Shown piece after piece: positions 9,267 through 16,919 of a stretch of DNA of 64,000 nt. How positions within the stretch are numbered: position 1 is the first letter of the stretch; each line of letters begins with the position of its first letter. The notes below the pieces were generated by a model. It saw only the letters and a list, made by a program, of their open reading frames with translations, ran no database searches and was not told where the DNA came from. This stretch comes from Roseburia sp. (GTDB taxonomy: Bacteria > Bacillota > Clostridia > Lachnospirales > Lachnospiraceae), in contig JAMPFV010000001.1 of the NCBI GenBank assembly GCA_023664265.1, positions 119,392 to 183,391 of the forward strand, in the 5' to 3' direction. A program made the translations under genes and the position numbers.

Positions 9267-10439
9267 TTACTCCACGCTTATCTCCGCCGCGATGACAGCC
9301 TTCTGCGCCGCACTGCTGTTCATCCCTTCCTCCTCCATCTGCGTACAGTCCTCAAGATTGTCAAAGATAAAGACATGCAGAACCTTTATCTCTTTTCCCT
9401 GAACGGCAAAGCCCGCTCTGCCCGCCATCTCCATATCGGGATACAGACACTCCCCGTCCTGATTAAATACCACGGTATAGCACGGTTCGTAGGACCATCC
9501 GAGGATTTCAAACATCTCCGCGTCCGTCAAATCGGGGTTTTCCGAAAGCAGCTTTTCTCTTCTGTCGTCCGTCAGCTCCCGCTGTTCTCCGGGCGTTGTC
9601 ACATGGACAATAACCTGATAGGGCGATACCACGATATTGTCCAGTGCAATATCCCCGTTCTTCTCGTTCACCGCAAACGTCCTCACCTCGCTTGCGTCCA
9701 CCGTAAACGGCAGGACCATATTCCAATTGCCGTCCGTCCAATGAGACGCCGAGATTTCTTCACTGTCGAACATTCTGTCGTCGTCATAGCCAAGGCCGCT
9801 TATGTCTAAGCGAAGCTCTCCGCCGCTCTCAAGCCTCTCCGAGACATCCATCTTCAACAGCCCCGCAAACGTGTGGCTGTCAATCACCTCGCCGTCAAAC
9901 GTATTTCTGAGTGGCCCGGCCGGTCTCCCGTCAACGCTCCAGGTCCCATCAATGTAAAAGCCCGCGGCCGTCCTGCTGTCCGTGACCTTCATTCTCGTAT
10001 AGTGCTCCGGAATATGCGTAAAATCCGCATCCTCCGCCTCAATGCACACCGTGAGGAATATCGAATACCCGTCGCAGTACACCTCCGAGGCGGTCAGCAT
10101 GATGCCGCTGTCGGAGACGGAATACTCCGCGGTATCCGGATTCCCTGCGGCGTCCTCCTGTGTCAGGATGGATGCCTTATCCGCATAATCGCCGGAATAT
10201 GTGACATTCCCCTCAACCTTCTCAAAAATCCTCCCGATAATCGGAAGCCTTGCCGCGAGCGCCGGATTAAAGTACCCCAGCCCGCCGATACCGATAACCG
10301 CCGCGGCCACTGCCGCCGCAATGCCTTTGCCTAATATCCTCATTTTGCTCTTCCTCCTTCTGTGTATCCTGATTTCCGTATCATCAATCTCCGGAGCAAG
10401 GGCCTGCTTTAAGATTTGGTCCAGTCTTTCATCGGTCAT
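9267..10439 (-). CDS. DUF4179-type anti-sigma factor, single-pass membrane protein
   Basis: 390 residues. A cytoplasmic N-terminus (about 1-33) that begins MTDERLDQILKQAL is followed by a transmembrane helix (about 34-58) and a large extracellular domain of beta character. This layout matches the DUF4179 family, which is routinely encoded next to ECF sigma factors and serves as the membrane anti-sigma factor. Its start codon lies inside the end of the sigma gene (11-base overlap), so the two are translationally coupled. The signal sensed by the outer domain is unknown. Confidence 0.85.
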   Translation of the reverse strand: MTDERLDQILKQALAPEIDDTEIRIHRRRKSKMRILGKGIAAAVAAAVIGIGGLGYFNPALAARLPIIGRIFEKVEGNVTYSGDYADKASILTQEDAAGNPDTAEYSVSDSGIMLTASEVYCDGYSIFLTVCIEAEDADFTHIPEHYTRMKVTDSRTAAGFYIDGTWSVDGRPAGPLRNTFDGEVIDSHTFAGLLKMDVSERLESGGELRLDISGLGYDDDRMFDSEEISASHWTDGNWNMVLPFTVDASEVRTFAVNEKNGDIALDNIVVSPYQVIVHVTTPGEQRELTDDRREKLLSENPDLTDAEMFEILGWSYEPCYTVVFNQDGECLYPDMEMAGRAGFAVQGKEIKVLHVFIFDNLEDCTQMEEEGMNSSAAQKAVIAAEISVE

Positions 10440-10968
10440 ATCCTATCGCCTCCAATTCTTCCTTTAACAGCTTCTTTGCTTTGCGCATCCGGCTTTTGAC
10501 GGTTCCCTCCGGAAGTCCGAGTATCTCAGCTATTTCATGAATCTGCATGTCCGCCGAATAATACAGATAAATCGGTATCCTGTATTTCTCCGGCAGGGCC
10601 GCGACCAGTCTCTGAACCATGTCCGCCTCGCTCTGCCGCAGAACAATATGCTCCGGCGATGTTTCCGGTCCGTAATCGGGTATCTGCGCTTCCTCCTCAG
10701 CCTCCCTGTCCCCGCCGTCAATCGGAACCAGCCGCATCCTGTTCGCGTATTTTTTTCTTTTGTTCTTCCAGAGATAAATCGAGGTGGATAAAGCGTAGCT
10801 CTTTGCATTCTGCGCGAGGTCCAGCTTTCGCCTTTTCTCCAGCAGCTTGAGCATGGTATCCTGATACAGCTCGTCCCCGTTTTCCGCGTCTCCCGCCGTC
10901 ATCCGGCAAAACCGCAAAATATCCTTTCCGCATCTCAGGACAAACAGCTCAAATTCCTCCTTATTCAT
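10429..10968 (-). CDS. ECF-type RNA polymerase sigma factor
   Basis: About 179 residues. Region 2 is seen as ENGDELYQDTMLKLLEK with the following aromatic-rich DNA-melting helix (about 27-65). Region 4 is seen as the helix-turn-helix IHEIAEILGLPEGTVKSRMR (about 145-165). Size and layout fit extracytoplasmic-function sigma factors. The next gene encodes its probable membrane anti-sigma partner, overlapping by 11 bases. Two in-frame ATGs three codons apart (10977 and 10968) both follow GGAGG; the second has the more usual spacing. Confidence 0.93.
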   Translation of the reverse strand: MNKEEFELFVLRCGKDILRFCRMTAGDAENGDELYQDTMLKLLEKRRKLDLAQNAKSYALSTSIYLWKNKRKKYANRMRLVPIDGGDREAEEEAQIPDYGPETSPEHIVLRQSEADMVQRLVAALPEKYRIPIYLYYSADMQIHEIAEILGLPEGTVKSRMRKAKKLLKEELEAIGYDR

Positions 10969-11080
10969 GGCAGCCATCCCCTCCTTCTTCTTCCAAGTCC
11001 GTCCGCAAAGCTTTTTGCCCTTGCACTGATATATTGTCGCAGCCTTGGAAAAGGTTTACGGATTTTCGCAATTTCCCGCA

Positions 11081-11117
11081 AAACAAAAACAGAGAAATAA
11101 CCATAACCGGTCATTTC
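11081..11117 (-). terminator. Terminator of the HAD hydrolase operon
   Basis: Read on the minus strand, GAAATGACC pairs with GGTTATTTC across a six-base loop (one mismatch), followed by TCTGTTTTTGTTTTG. It lies just after the gene at 11169. Confidence 0.65.
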
Positions 11118-11168
11118 CCCGCCTTACACAGCTCTGCGTGATTTCCCGAATGACATCACCGGAAAGCT

Positions 11169-11603
11169 CTAAGCCTGCCCCCTCTTTTTCCATTCTTCGA
11201 TAATCCGCTCTGCAATCTGTTCCATGGAAGCATCCTTGGGAAGCCCCACCAATTCAGGATAAAACAAATAATCCGAACCGCAGCCCGTATTCGCTTTCAG
11301 CCACTTCAGCCAATATCCCTGCTCGCTTTCACTCTTTTTAAGAAAAGTCAGAACCACCTCGCGAAGCTTCTCCTCCGTAACCGACTCCTCCTCTTGAGGC
11401 TCAGGCATAAGCGCGGCTCTCGCAATTTCCTCCAAGGATGTCACTGCCGAATAATGGCGGTAGTCTTCAATGTTCTGCCGCCTTCCCGTAATTTCCGTAA
11501 GCTCCTTCTCGAGCACCCTGACCTCCTCGGTAACGCCCTCCTCAGCCATAATTTCATCAGCCTTCTCAATAATCTCCATGGCTCTTTCAAGCTTTTGCTC
11601 CAT
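11169..11603 (-). CDS. Hypothetical charged helical protein
   Basis: 144 residues, largely predicted helix with many Glu and Lys residues, and no recognised motif or membrane segment. The frame continues about 50 codons upstream into the HAD gene, but ATG at 11603 follows GGAGGAAGGGCC and leaves a sensible 13-base gap to that gene. It is the second gene of a two-gene unit with the HAD hydrolase and precedes a terminator. I do not recognise it. Confidence 0.75.
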   Translation of the reverse strand: MEQKLERAMEIIEKADEIMAEEGVTEEVRVLEKELTEITGRRQNIEDYRHYSAVTSLEEIARAALMPEPQEEESVTEEKLREVVLTFLKKSESEQGYWLKWLKANTGCGSDYLFYPELVGLPKDASMEQIAERIIEEWKKRGQA

Positions 11604-11616
11604 GGCCCTTCCTCCT

Positions 11617-12294
11617 TCAAACTGCTCCTTCAATCGTATCCGGAGCAAACAAAAATGCATACAGCTTCCCCACCGCATCAAAGTAAAAATCACTGTTTTG
11701 CTGCATAAACGCCCGTATCTCCGCAATATCGTTCGCCCACCCCGCACCCGCAAAGGGCACGCCGTAAGCCTTCGCCATATCGTACCCTGGCTTGAGATCG
11801 TCCACCATCAGCATCTCGGACGGCGCAAGACCGTATTTCCCGGAGATGACCTCCAATGCGTAGGTGCTTGGCTTGCGCTGCTCCGGCGGACACTCCCACC
11901 CGAATATCATGTCCGGCATTGGGAGTCCGTTCGCCTCGTAATCCCTCCTGATGTTAAAATCATACGAATGCGATACGACGCACACGATACCGCCCTCAGC
12001 CTTCTGGCGCTCTATCAGCGCCTTCATCCCGTCATAGGCCCGCGCCGTGTGCTTTGCCACATAATCGCGCCAACACCGCACCTCCATCTCCATCTCCGCC
12101 TCGGTCATGGCGTACCGCCGCGTACACATCTCCACAAAGCCCGGGTCAAAATTGTCCCTGAAATAATCCTCGAGAGAAATCGTCTCCCCCGGGCGCAGAA
12201 GCTTTAACGCCTCCAGAAAAGCAGGATGATGAATCGTCGCCGTACTGTCAACCACCGTATCGTCATGGTCCAGAATCAGACATTTATAGTTCAT
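11617..12294 (-). CDS. HAD-superfamily hydrolase
   Basis: 225 residues. Motif I is DHDDTVVDS near the N-terminus, with Asp as nucleophile and second Asp as acid/base. Motif II is the serine in VVSHS. Motif III is the lysine in EQRKPS. Motif IV is MVDDLKPG. The cap is a helical insertion between motifs I and II (C1 type), as in phosphoglycolate phosphatase-like enzymes. The substrate is unknown. ATG at 12294 follows GGGGG; an ATG four codons earlier would overlap that site. It is cotranscribed with the gene at 11169. Confidence 0.88.
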   Translation of the reverse strand: MNYKCLILDHDDTVVDSTATIHHPAFLEALKLLRPGETISLEDYFRDNFDPGFVEMCTRRYAMTEAEMEMEVRCWRDYVAKHTARAYDGMKALIERQKAEGGIVCVVSHSYDFNIRRDYEANGLPMPDMIFGWECPPEQRKPSTYALEVISGKYGLAPSEMLMVDDLKPGYDMAKAYGVPFAGAGWANDIAEIRAFMQQNSDFYFDAVGKLYAFLFAPDTIEGAV

Positions 12295-12389
12295 ATAATC
12301 CCCCATGCCGCCTCCAGCGGCTCAAATAAAAACGAAAAACGCTGTCTTTTGCGTTTTTCTGTGCGAAAAAGGTCTGCTTTGCAGACCAT

Positions 12390-12430
12390 AATATATCTTA
12401 GGCAGTGTTCTTTACTGCCTTAGATATATT
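12390..12430. terminator. Long hairpin in the glnS-HAD intergenic region
   Basis: A 17-base perfect stem (aatatatcttaggcagt pairing with actgccttagatatatt) surrounds a seven-base loop. It ends in ATTTTT on the plus strand. Further stems (GGTCTGC/GCAGACC near 12371 and AAAAACGC/GCGTTTTT near 12339) lie beside it. It follows glnS on the minus strand. Confidence 0.6.
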
Positions 12431-12503
12431 TTTCACACTTCCCCCATGCCGCCTTTGGCGGCTCAAACAGAAACAAAAACAGTATTAACAGCCGCTAAAA
12501 AGC

Positions 12504-14222
12504 TTACCTGGGCAGCACAAACGAGCTCTTTAAGGACACGATTCGGTTAAACACCAACGCATCCGGCTTGGAATCCTTACAGTCCACATTGAAGAAGCCC
12601 TGCCGCACAAACTGGAAACTGTCATAGGGCTTCGCATCCTTGAGCGCAGGTTCCAGATAACATTCCCTGCGCACGATGAGGGAATTCGGATTCAGGTACA
12701 GCTCTCCCTCCTCGTTGTAGATGGCCTCCTTCTCGTTGGCAAGCTCCTCGTCAATCAGGTTCTCATACAGACGAACCTCCGCCGGAACCGCCGTCTCGGC
12801 CGCCACCCAGTGAATTGTCCCCTTCACCTTTCTGCCGTCAGGGCTGTTTCCGCCCTTGGAGGCCGGATCGTAGGTACAGTGCACCTCCGCAATCCTGCCG
12901 TCCGCATCCTTCACACAGCCCGTACAGGTCACGAAATACGCGTTCATAAGGCGCACCTCATTTCCCGGGAACATTCGGAAATATTTCTTCGGCGGCTCCT
13001 CCATAAAATCGTCCCGCTCAATGTAAAGCTCTCTGCCAAACGGAATCTCCCGCGTCCCCAGCGCCTCATTCTCAGGGTTGTTTATCCCTGTCAGCAGCTC
13101 CGTCTGACCCTCGGGGTAGTTATCTATCACCAGCTTTACGGGATCGAGCACCGCCATCATGCGCGGCCTTTTCAGCTTCAGATCCTCGCGGATGCAGTAT
13201 TCCAGCATCGCATAGTCCGTGGAGGAATTGGCCTTGCTCACACCGCACAGCTCCACAAACCTGCGAATCGACTCCGGCGTAAAGCCGCGCCTGCGCAGCG
13301 CCGCGATGGACACCAGCCGCGGGTCGTCCCAACCGTCCACAACGCCATCCTGCACCAGCTTCTTGATATAACGTTTTCCTGTGACCACATTGGTCAAATA
13401 CATCTTCGCCTGCTCAATCTGCCTGGGCGGATTCGGATATTCCAGCTCCCGCACCACCCAGTCATAGAGCGGCCTGTGATCCTCGAACTCCAGCGTACAG
13501 ATGGAGTGCGTGATTCCCTCAATCGCGTCCTCTATCGGATGCGCAAAATCATACATCGGATAAATGCACCACTTGTCGCCCGTGTTGTGGTGCGCCATAT
13601 GGGCCACGCGGTAGATTACGGGGTCGCGCATATTGATGTTCGGGGAGGACATATCGATCCGCGCGCGCAGTACCTTCTCCCCGTCGGCGTATTTTCCTTC
13701 CCGCATCTCCTCAAACAGCCGCAGGTTCTCCTCCACGGAGCGGCTGCTGCCCGGGTCCTCCTTCCCCGCCTCCGTAAACGAGCCTCTGTATTCCTTAATC
13801 TGCTCTGCCGACAAATCGGAGACATACGCCTTTCCCTTCTTGATCAGCTTCACAGCGCCCTCGTACATCTGCTCAAAATAATCGGAGGCAAAAAACAGCC
13901 TGTCCTCCCAGTCCGCGCCAAGCCACTTCACATCCGCCTTGATAGACTCCACAAACTCGATGTCCTCCTTGGTGGGATTGGTGTCGTCAAAACGCATGTT
14001 GAACTTTCCGCCATACTCCTGCGCAAGCCCGTAATTTACCAGTATCGACTTCGCATGCCCGATATGGAGATACCCGTTGGGCTCCGGCGGAAACCTTGTA
14101 TGCACCGTATTATAAACACCCTCCGCCAAGTCCTTATCAATCATCTGCTCGATGAAGTTCCTCGATACGACTTCCTTTTCCTCCGCACCCGTCTCTTCCA
14201 CACGTCTCTCTGTATCGCTCAT
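12504..14222 (-). CDS. glnS: Glutaminyl-tRNA synthetase
   Basis: 572 residues, typical length. [15 protein letters not shown] holds the class I HIGH motif. The family signatures [10 protein letters not shown] and VDGWDDPR are present, the latter in a context specific to GlnRS rather than the older GluRS type. The catalytic KMSKS-loop equivalent reads V-V-T-G-K-R-Y-I in place of the V-M-S-K-R-K of the well-studied enzymes. It charges tRNA-Gln directly in the cytoplasm. It has its own upstream space of 92 bases after truA and no T-box leader. Confidence 0.95.
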   Translation of the reverse strand: MSDTERRVEETGAEEKEVVSRNFIEQMIDKDLAEGVYNTVHTRFPPEPNGYLHIGHAKSILVNYGLAQEYGGKFNMRFDDTNPTKEDIEFVESIKADVKWLGADWEDRLFFASDYFEQMYEGAVKLIKKGKAYVSDLSAEQIKEYRGSFTEAGKEDPGSSRSVEENLRLFEEMREGKYADGEKVLRARIDMSSPNINMRDPVIYRVAHMAHHNTGDKWCIYPMYDFAHPIEDAIEGITHSICTLEFEDHRPLYDWVVRELEYPNPPRQIEQAKMYLTNVVTGKRYIKKLVQDGVVDGWDDPRLVSIAALRRRGFTPESIRRFVELCGVSKANSSTDYAMLEYCIREDLKLKRPRMMAVLDPVKLVIDNYPEGQTELLTGINNPENEALGTREIPFGRELYIERDDFMEEPPKKYFRMFPGNEVRLMNAYFVTCTGCVKDADGRIAEVHCTYDPASKGGNSPDGRKVKGTIHWVAAETAVPAEVRLYENLIDEELANEKEAIYNEEGELYLNPNSLIVRRECYLEPALKDAKPYDSFQFVRQGFFNVDCKDSKPDALVFNRIVSLKSSFVLPR

Positions 14223-14314
14223 AATTCCCTCCCGTTATCCGCTCCATGGCTAAACTGTTATTTATTTCTTAGTCAACAACCCCGCTGCAAGCAACGGGCA
14301 TTTCCTCGCCCCCG

Positions 14315-15088
14315 CTAATACCGCACCTCCATCAGGGCAAGGCCCTTGGCCGGCGCCAGCATCCCAGCCCGCTCACGCGCGCCGGAGGCCAGAATCTCCG
14401 CTGCCTCCTCAGGACGGCGCATACCGCTGCCGACCTCGATCAGCGTTCCCGTGATAATGCGCACCATATGATAGAGGAATCCGTCCCCACGGTAAGTCAG
14501 GCGTATCTCCTGCCCGCCGTCCGGCTCTGTTTGAAACGCCTCTATTGGAAACGCCTCTATTTGAAGCGCCTCAATCGTCCGCACCGTCGGCTTTCTTCCC
14601 TTCTTCGCCGACGTAAACGCCTTAAAGTCATGCGTTCCCGTCAGGAGCTTTGCCGCCCTGCGCATCGCTGCAATATCCAGCGGCTGCGGGTACTCATATA
14701 CATATCTCCGCTCAAAAACGCACCGCTGCGCGCTGTTCCATATCCGATAGCAGTAGGTCTTGCCCTTCGCGTGCAGTCTGCTGTGAAAGCGCTCCGGCAC
14801 CTCCTCAGCCGAAATCACCCCGATATCCTCCGGCAGATACCTGTTGATGTACGCCATCACCTCAGCCGCCGTCTTATCCGTGTCCAGCTTAAAGTTCGCG
14901 ACCTGCCCGTACGCATGCACACCGGCGTCCGTGCGCCCCGAGCCGTCCACCTGCACCGTCTCCAATCCCGTCATTTTCCCCAGAATCGCCTCAAGCTTCC
15001 CCTGAATGGTATTCCCGGTGGAATCCTGCCGCTGCCATCCCTGATAGCGCGTCCCCTCGTATTGTAGAATAATTTTAAAATTCCGCAT
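14315..15088 (-). CDS. truA: tRNA pseudouridine(38-40) synthase
   Basis: 257 residues. GSGRTDAGVHA carries the catalytic aspartate near residue 54, and LTYRGDGFLYHMVR is the conserved C-terminal motif. It isomerises uridines 38-40 in the tRNA anticodon stem. The start codon abuts the stop of the upstream YtvI-like gene (TAA directly followed by ATG), so the ribosome binding site lies inside that gene. Near residues 170-187 the protein carries an insertion with a 15-base in-frame repeat (I-E-A-F-P, I-E-A-F-Q). Confidence 0.95.
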   Translation of the reverse strand: MRNFKIILQYEGTRYQGWQRQDSTGNTIQGKLEAILGKMTGLETVQVDGSGRTDAGVHAYGQVANFKLDTDKTAAEVMAYINRYLPEDIGVISAEEVPERFHSRLHAKGKTYCYRIWNSAQRCVFERRYVYEYPQPLDIAAMRRAAKLLTGTHDFKAFTSAKKGRKPTVRTIEALQIEAFPIEAFQTEPDGGQEIRLTYRGDGFLYHMVRIITGTLIEVGSGMRRPEEAAEILASGARERAGMLAPAKGLALMEVRY

Positions 15089-16297
15089 TTATCTATCCTC
15101 TTCGCGCCGCTTTTGTTCCAACGCCCTCATGTCCTCCTCATCCAGTCTTCTGTAACGGTTGAGACGCGCTATCAGAATTTCCAGGCTGTACTTGGGCGTA
15201 TCGAAAAATCCCGCCTCATTCATGTTCACCAGAATAATGCCGAGCGGAACCGCTATCAGCATCCCGGCCACACCTGCCAGCCGATAGCCGACGAACAGCA
15301 GAAACAGCGTGGGAATCGGCTCCATTCCGATGGAATCCCCCATAATCTTCGGCTGTATCAGCTGACGCACAAGCTGTCCCACGCCCCATATCACCAGAAA
15401 CCCGATAGCGCGCACATAATTCCCGCCGAACGCGGTAATAATCGCCCACGGCACCAACACCGCCCCGGTTCCGAAGAACGGAAGGAAATCCAGAAACGCC
15501 ATCAGCAGGGCGATCAACAGCGCATACCGCACCTTCAGAATGCTGATTCCGACCAAAATCAGGAGATACATCCATATCTCAATGCGAAGCTGCGCCTTAA
15601 AATAGCCGCCGACCGCCTGCTTGAGACTTCGATAGAGCACCTCGTACCTCCTCCGGACGCCCTCCGATATGAACCGGTCCGCAAAGCGGGAAAGCCACTC
15701 CCTGTCGGCAATAAAGAAGTACGCAGAGAGCATACACATTATCACGGAAATGATTCCGTTGGCGATACTGCCGACCATACTGCCCATTCCCTCAAAGCTC
15801 TCGAAATCCAGCTTCCCGGGCAGACTGCTGATGGTCTCCCCCAGAATATTTCCGATATTGGTTATCGCCTCGTTGAGCTTGGGCGCAAAATTTCCGATAT
15901 GCTGATTGACAAACGTCCCGAATTTGTCAAGGTCCCGCGTCATGGAGGCCCACATCTCCGGCGCATCGACGATAAAGCCCATCATCTGCCTGAACAGGAT
16001 GCTGATGGCCAGATACAACAGTCCGCTGACGGCCGCTATCGTCAGCACGATAACAACCACCGTTCCCGCCTTTCTCCTGACCTTGAGCTTACGCTCGAGA
16101 AAAAGCACCAGCGGATTCGCGATGCAGGAGATGATTCCCCCGATGATGAACGGCATAAAAAACAAAATCAGCCGCGGCACCAGAAAAATGCATAAAAGCA
16201 GTATCACCAGAGAAATTATCAGATTGACGATCAGCTTCAGATTTCCGTTTCCCGCTCCCTTTTCTTCCATTTCCAATTTCCAGCCTCCGTTTTGCAT
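15089..16297 (-). CDS. AI-2E/YtvI-like integral membrane protein
   Basis: About 400 residues with the AI-2E transporter family layout: two N-terminal membrane helices, a re-entrant soluble-looking region (about 100-190), then several C-terminal helices including the conserved FLPFFGTGAVLVPW segment and the QLIQPKIMGDSIG loop. The Bacillus relative YtvI is a sporulation membrane protein, and other members are proposed exporters or antiporters. The substrate is unknown. Two starts are possible: the first ATG after AAGGGC, or the ATG nine codons later after a distant GGAGG. It is coupled to truA. Confidence 0.88.
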   Translation of the reverse strand: MQNGGWKLEMEEKGAGNGNLKLIVNLIISLVILLLCIFLVPRLILFFMPFIIGGIISCIANPLVLFLERKLKVRRKAGTVVVIVLTIAAVSGLLYLAISILFRQMMGFIVDAPEMWASMTRDLDKFGTFVNQHIGNFAPKLNEAITNIGNILGETISSLPGKLDFESFEGMGSMVGSIANGIISVIMCMLSAYFFIADREWLSRFADRFISEGVRRRYEVLYRSLKQAVGGYFKAQLRIEIWMYLLILVGISILKVRYALLIALLMAFLDFLPFFGTGAVLVPWAIITAFGGNYVRAIGFLVIWGVGQLVRQLIQPKIMGDSIGMEPIPTLFLLFVGYRLAGVAGMLIAVPLGIILVNMNEAGFFDTPKYSLEILIARLNRYRRLDEEDMRALEQKRREEDR

Positions 16298-16310
16298 TTG
16301 CCCTTACGGC

Positions 16311-16907
16311 TTATTCCGCCTCCGGCTCCCGCAGCCTGTCGATCAGCGCATAGATTTCCTCCCTGCCCTGCTTTGACTTTGCCGAAAACGGTATGACTAC
16401 CGTATCCTTGCCGAGCGCAAGCCCCTCCCGCACCATTTTCACATGCTTTGCAAGCTGCGAGCGCGTTATTTTATCCGACTTTGTCGCGATGATAATCGGC
16501 TCAAACCCGTTCGCCCGGATCCACTCATACATCTGACAGTCGTTGGCGGACGGCTCATGCCGGATGTCTATCAGCAGAAACACGGCCGTAAGCGTCTTCG
16601 ACTGCCGCAGATACTTCTCCACCATTTTGCCCCACTTTTCTTTTTCCGACCGGCTGACCTTCGCATACCCGTACCCCGGCAAATCCACAAAATACAGCTC
16701 ATTGTTGATATTGTAAAAATTTATGGTCTGCGTCTTTCCCGGCTGCGCACCGGTGCGCGCCAACGCCTTCCGGTTCATCAGCGCGTTGATCAGGGAGGAT
16801 TTCCCCACATTACTTTTCCCCGCAAACGCGATTTCCATCATATGGTTCTGCGGGATTTTGCTTGTCACCCCAATGACCGTTTCCAGACTTACGTTTTTTA
16901 TTATCAT
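16311..16907 (-). CDS. engB: Ribosome biogenesis GTPase YsxC/EngB
   Basis: 198 residues. Walker A GKSNVGKSS (about 30-38), the G3 segment DLPGYGYAK and the G4 motif TKSDK identify the EngB/YsxC subfamily. It is a cytoplasmic GTPase needed for maturation of the large ribosomal subunit. It starts 12 bases after the lon stop with a GGAGAG ribosome binding site, so it is part of the lon operon, an arrangement known in Bacillus. Confidence 0.96.
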   Translation of the reverse strand: MIIKNVSLETVIGVTSKIPQNHMMEIAFAGKSNVGKSSLINALMNRKALARTGAQPGKTQTINFYNINNELYFVDLPGYGYAKVSRSEKEKWGKMVEKYLRQSKTLTAVFLLIDIRHEPSANDCQMYEWIRANGFEPIIIATKSDKITRSQLAKHVKMVREGLALGKDTVVIPFSAKSKQGREEIYALIDRLREPEAE

Positions 16908-16919
16908 GCTCTCTCCTGT

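Noticed and set aside
14223..14314. T-box leader for glnS
   Set aside because: Only 92 bases separate truA and glnS, with no specifier stem or T-box sequence.
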